This document shows positions 4,864 through 5,866 of a stretch of DNA of 5,866 nt, piece by piece. The DNA is from an uncultured Microbacteriaceae bacterium (GTDB lineage Bacteria; Actinomycetota; Actinomycetes; Actinomycetales; Microbacteriaceae). Under the pieces are notes generated by a model, which did not search any database, had not been told where the DNA came from, and worked only from the letters and a program-made list of their open reading frames with translations. Within the stretch, counting starts at the first letter, position 1, and each line of letters begins with the position of its first letter. The stretch spans positions 1-5,866 of the forward strand of contig CALBMG010000236.1 in the NCBI GenBank assembly GCA_937896185.1. The letters run 5' to 3'. Position numbers and translations under genes: made by a program.

Positions 4864-5475
4864 GTGAAAACCTCACAGGTCACACCCATCGCATTGCTCA
4901 CAACACTGGTCGCCGGCATCGTCGCAACCGGATTCTGGATCGGCAGTATTTTTGCCCCCACCGGAATTCCGGCATTTCCGGCCGCCTCGTCAGTTGCCAC
5001 CGAATCCGCCACCGAATCCGCCGACGACACCGCGACGGATACCGCAGCGGAATCCGCCAGCGACACCGAACTATTGCAGTACCTCATCGAAGAAGAAAAA
5101 CTGGCATACGACGTCTATGTCACCCTCGGCGACAAGTGGGGAAGCGCAGTCTTCACCAATGTTTCTGCCAGTGAGGTTACGCACCAAGATCGCGTCGCCG
5201 GCCTGCTGGATGCCGCCGGAATCGACGACCCGCGTTCATCAACCGTTGGCGAGTTCGTCAACCCCGAACTGCAGGCCCTGTACGACCAACTCATTGCACA
5301 GGGTTCGGTGTCACAGACCGCAGCATTCGAGGTCGGGGTCGCCATCGAAGAGCTCGACATAGCGGATATTACCGAAATGCTCACCCCAGTCACCGACCCC
5401 GAAATCGTCTCGGTGCTCAAATCACTGCGATCGGCATCCGAGAACCACCTGGCCGCATTCCAGCGTCAACTTTGA
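4864..5475 (+). CDS. DUF2202 domain protein, ferritin-like, membrane-anchored or secreted
   Basis: The 203-residue protein has three parts. Residues 1-31 are a basic-tipped hydrophobic segment (about 8-30), either a signal anchor or an uncleaved signal; PAA near 40-41 offers a weak cleavage site, and there is no lipobox cysteine. Residues 42-69 are a Ser/Thr/Ala/Glu/Asp-rich flexible linker with TES and DTA repeats. Residues 69-203 are a DUF2202 domain, a four-helix ferritin-like fold: EEEKLAYDVY (76-85), KWG (91-93), F-x-N (97-99), SEVTHQ (103-108), VGVAIEELDI (157-166) and SENHLAAF (192-199). Likely metal ligands are a glutamate among 76-78, E104 and H107 (ExxH), E162 or E163, and E193 or H195. 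The biochemical role of the family is not established; an extracytoplasmic di-iron or metal-binding function is inferred. The GTG start is fixed by a strong ribosome-binding site. The gene stands alone, ended by a hairpin before ilvD. Confidence 0.88.
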   Translation: MKTSQVTPIALLTTLVAGIVATGFWIGSIFAPTGIPAFPAASSVATESATESADDTATDTAAESASDTELLQYLIEEEKLAYDVYVTLGDKWGSAVFTNVSASEVTHQDRVAGLLDAAGIDDPRSSTVGEFVNPELQALYDQLIAQGSVSQTAAFEVGVAIEELDIADITEMLTPVTDPEIVSVLKSLRSASENHLAAFQRQL

Positions 5476-5486
5476 CCCGACTCGAC

Positions 5487-5516
5487 CGAATGGGCGTCCG
5501 CAGTGGCGCCCATTCG
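5487..5516 (+). terminator. Hairpin terminator after the DUF2202 gene
   Basis: CGAATGGGCG (5487-5496) and CGCCCATTCG (5507-5516) form a perfect 10-bp stem with a 10-base loop, extendable by a T-G and a C-G pair. It starts 11 bases after the DUF2202 stop. No T-tract follows, the form often seen in high-GC Gram-positive bacteria. It separates the gene from ilvD. Because the stem is perfectly symmetric it could also act in the other direction, but no minus-strand gene faces it. Confidence 0.72.
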
Positions 5517-5539
5517 CCTGTTACAGCCCAATCCCTTTG

Positions 5540-5551
5540 TAGACTGGTCAA
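5540..5551 (+). promoter_or_regulatory. Putative leaderless -10 element of ilvD
   Basis: TAGACT (5540-5545) fits TANNNT and is followed by six bases (GGTCAA) and ATG at 5552. No Shine-Dalgarno is present, and with only 35 bp between the preceding terminator and the ATG there is no room for a leader peptide and attenuator. No clear -35 is visible. Confidence 0.5.
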
Positions 5552-5866
5552 ATGAGCGAAATCGACATTAAGCCTCGTTCCCGCGTCGTCACCGACGGCA
5601 TCGAAGCAACCACCTCGCGTGGCATGCTGCGTGCCGTGGGAATGGGAGACGCTGACTGGGATAAGCCCCAGATTGGTGTCGCAAGTTCCTGGAACGAAAT
5701 CACCCCCTGCAACCTGTCCCTGGAGCGCCTCGCGCGCTCGGCCAAGGAGGGCGTGCACGCCGCTGGCGGCTTCCCGATGCAGTTCGGCACCATCTCGGTG
5801 TCCGACGGCATCTCGATGGGCCACGAGGGCATGCACTTCTCGCTCGTCTCGCGGGAGATCATCGCC
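5552..5866 (+). CDS. ilvD: Dihydroxy-acid dehydratase IlvD, N-terminal part (3' end outside the window)
   Basis: The first 105 residues of an enzyme of about 560-620 residues are visible before the right edge. IlvD is a cytoplasmic iron-sulfur and Mg-dependent dehydratase that converts 2,3-dihydroxy-isovalerate and 2,3-dihydroxy-3-methylvalerate to the 2-keto acids in valine/isoleucine (and hence leucine and pantothenate) synthesis. Recognisable pieces are [13 protein letters not shown] (21-33), [14 protein letters not shown] (41-54) with C53 as the first cluster cysteine, [23 protein letters not shown] (72-94) with D85 as a probable Mg ligand, and SLVSREIIA (97-105). The SWNEITPCN form is the one usual in Actinobacteria. 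The remaining cysteines and the catalytic serine lie off-window. ATG 5552 gives the expected short N-terminus and sits in leaderless position. It begins a new transcript after the hairpin; whether ilvB/ilvN/ilvC follow cannot be seen. Confidence 0.96.
   Translation, partial: MSEIDIKPRSRVVTDGIEATTSRGMLRAVGMGDADWDKPQIGVASSWNEITPCNLSLERLARSAKEGVHAAGGFPMQFGTISVSDGISMGHEGMHFSLVSREIIA

Noticed and set aside
4962..4975. CCGGAATTCCGG palindrome near the start of DUF2202
   Set aside because: Lies within coding sequence for TGIPAF; palindromes of this length around EcoRI-type sites occur by chance.
5006..5070. Short GAATCCGCCA / GACACCGC repeats
   Set aside because: Explained by the low-complexity Ser/Thr/Ala/acidic linker of the DUF2202 protein; too short for a mobile or CRISPR repeat.
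4952..5362. 136-codon proline-rich plus-strand frame
   Set aside because: Shifted-frame shadow of the DUF2202 gene; the proline richness arises from GCC/ACC codons read out of frame.
5417..5862. Minus-strand frames of 139 and 104 codons at the right end
   Set aside because: Antisense to ilvD and the terminator; no motif and no ribosome-binding site.

Overview
This window looks like ordinary chromosomal sequence from an actinobacterium, perhaps a moderate-GC member of the Microbacteriaceae. That assignment is an inference. It rests on GC-rich third codon positions without extreme bias, the style of the proteins, and start codons that mostly sit exactly six bases after a -10-like hexamer with no Shine-Dalgarno sequence, the leaderless layout common in Actinobacteria. 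Genes are densely packed on both strands. The longest stretch without a gene is 145 bp (4719-4863). I see no tRNA, rRNA, insertion sequence, CRISPR array, phage gene or transfer signature.

Layout, left to right: the 3' part of a pirin-family gene (+, cut by the left edge); a convergent LysR-type regulator (-); divergent from it, a short-type Orn/Lys/Arg decarboxylase-fold PLP enzyme (+); a short-chain dehydrogenase/reductase (-) whose stop codon overlaps the PLP enzyme's stop; divergent from that, a LysE/RhtB-type amino-acid exporter (+); a 68-residue two-helix membrane protein (-); divergent from it, an exported or membrane-anchored DUF2202 ferritin-like protein (+); a strong hairpin terminator; and the 5' end of ilvD, dihydroxy-acid dehydratase (+, cut by the right edge).

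The clearest functional unit is the divergent LysR/PLP-enzyme pair. Its 78-bp intergenic region (1546-1623) carries a perfect 15-bp palindrome that overlaps the regulator's putative promoter. Together with the LysE-type exporter about 0.8 kb downstream, this suggests a small amino-acid or polyamine balance locus, but the substrate cannot be read from sequence. The DUF2202 protein and the small membrane protein are the least characterised products. They share a divergent promoter region and, unlike the other genes with visible starts, have strong Shine-Dalgarno sequences. I found no convincing new multi-gene system. The findings are specific, checkable oddities.
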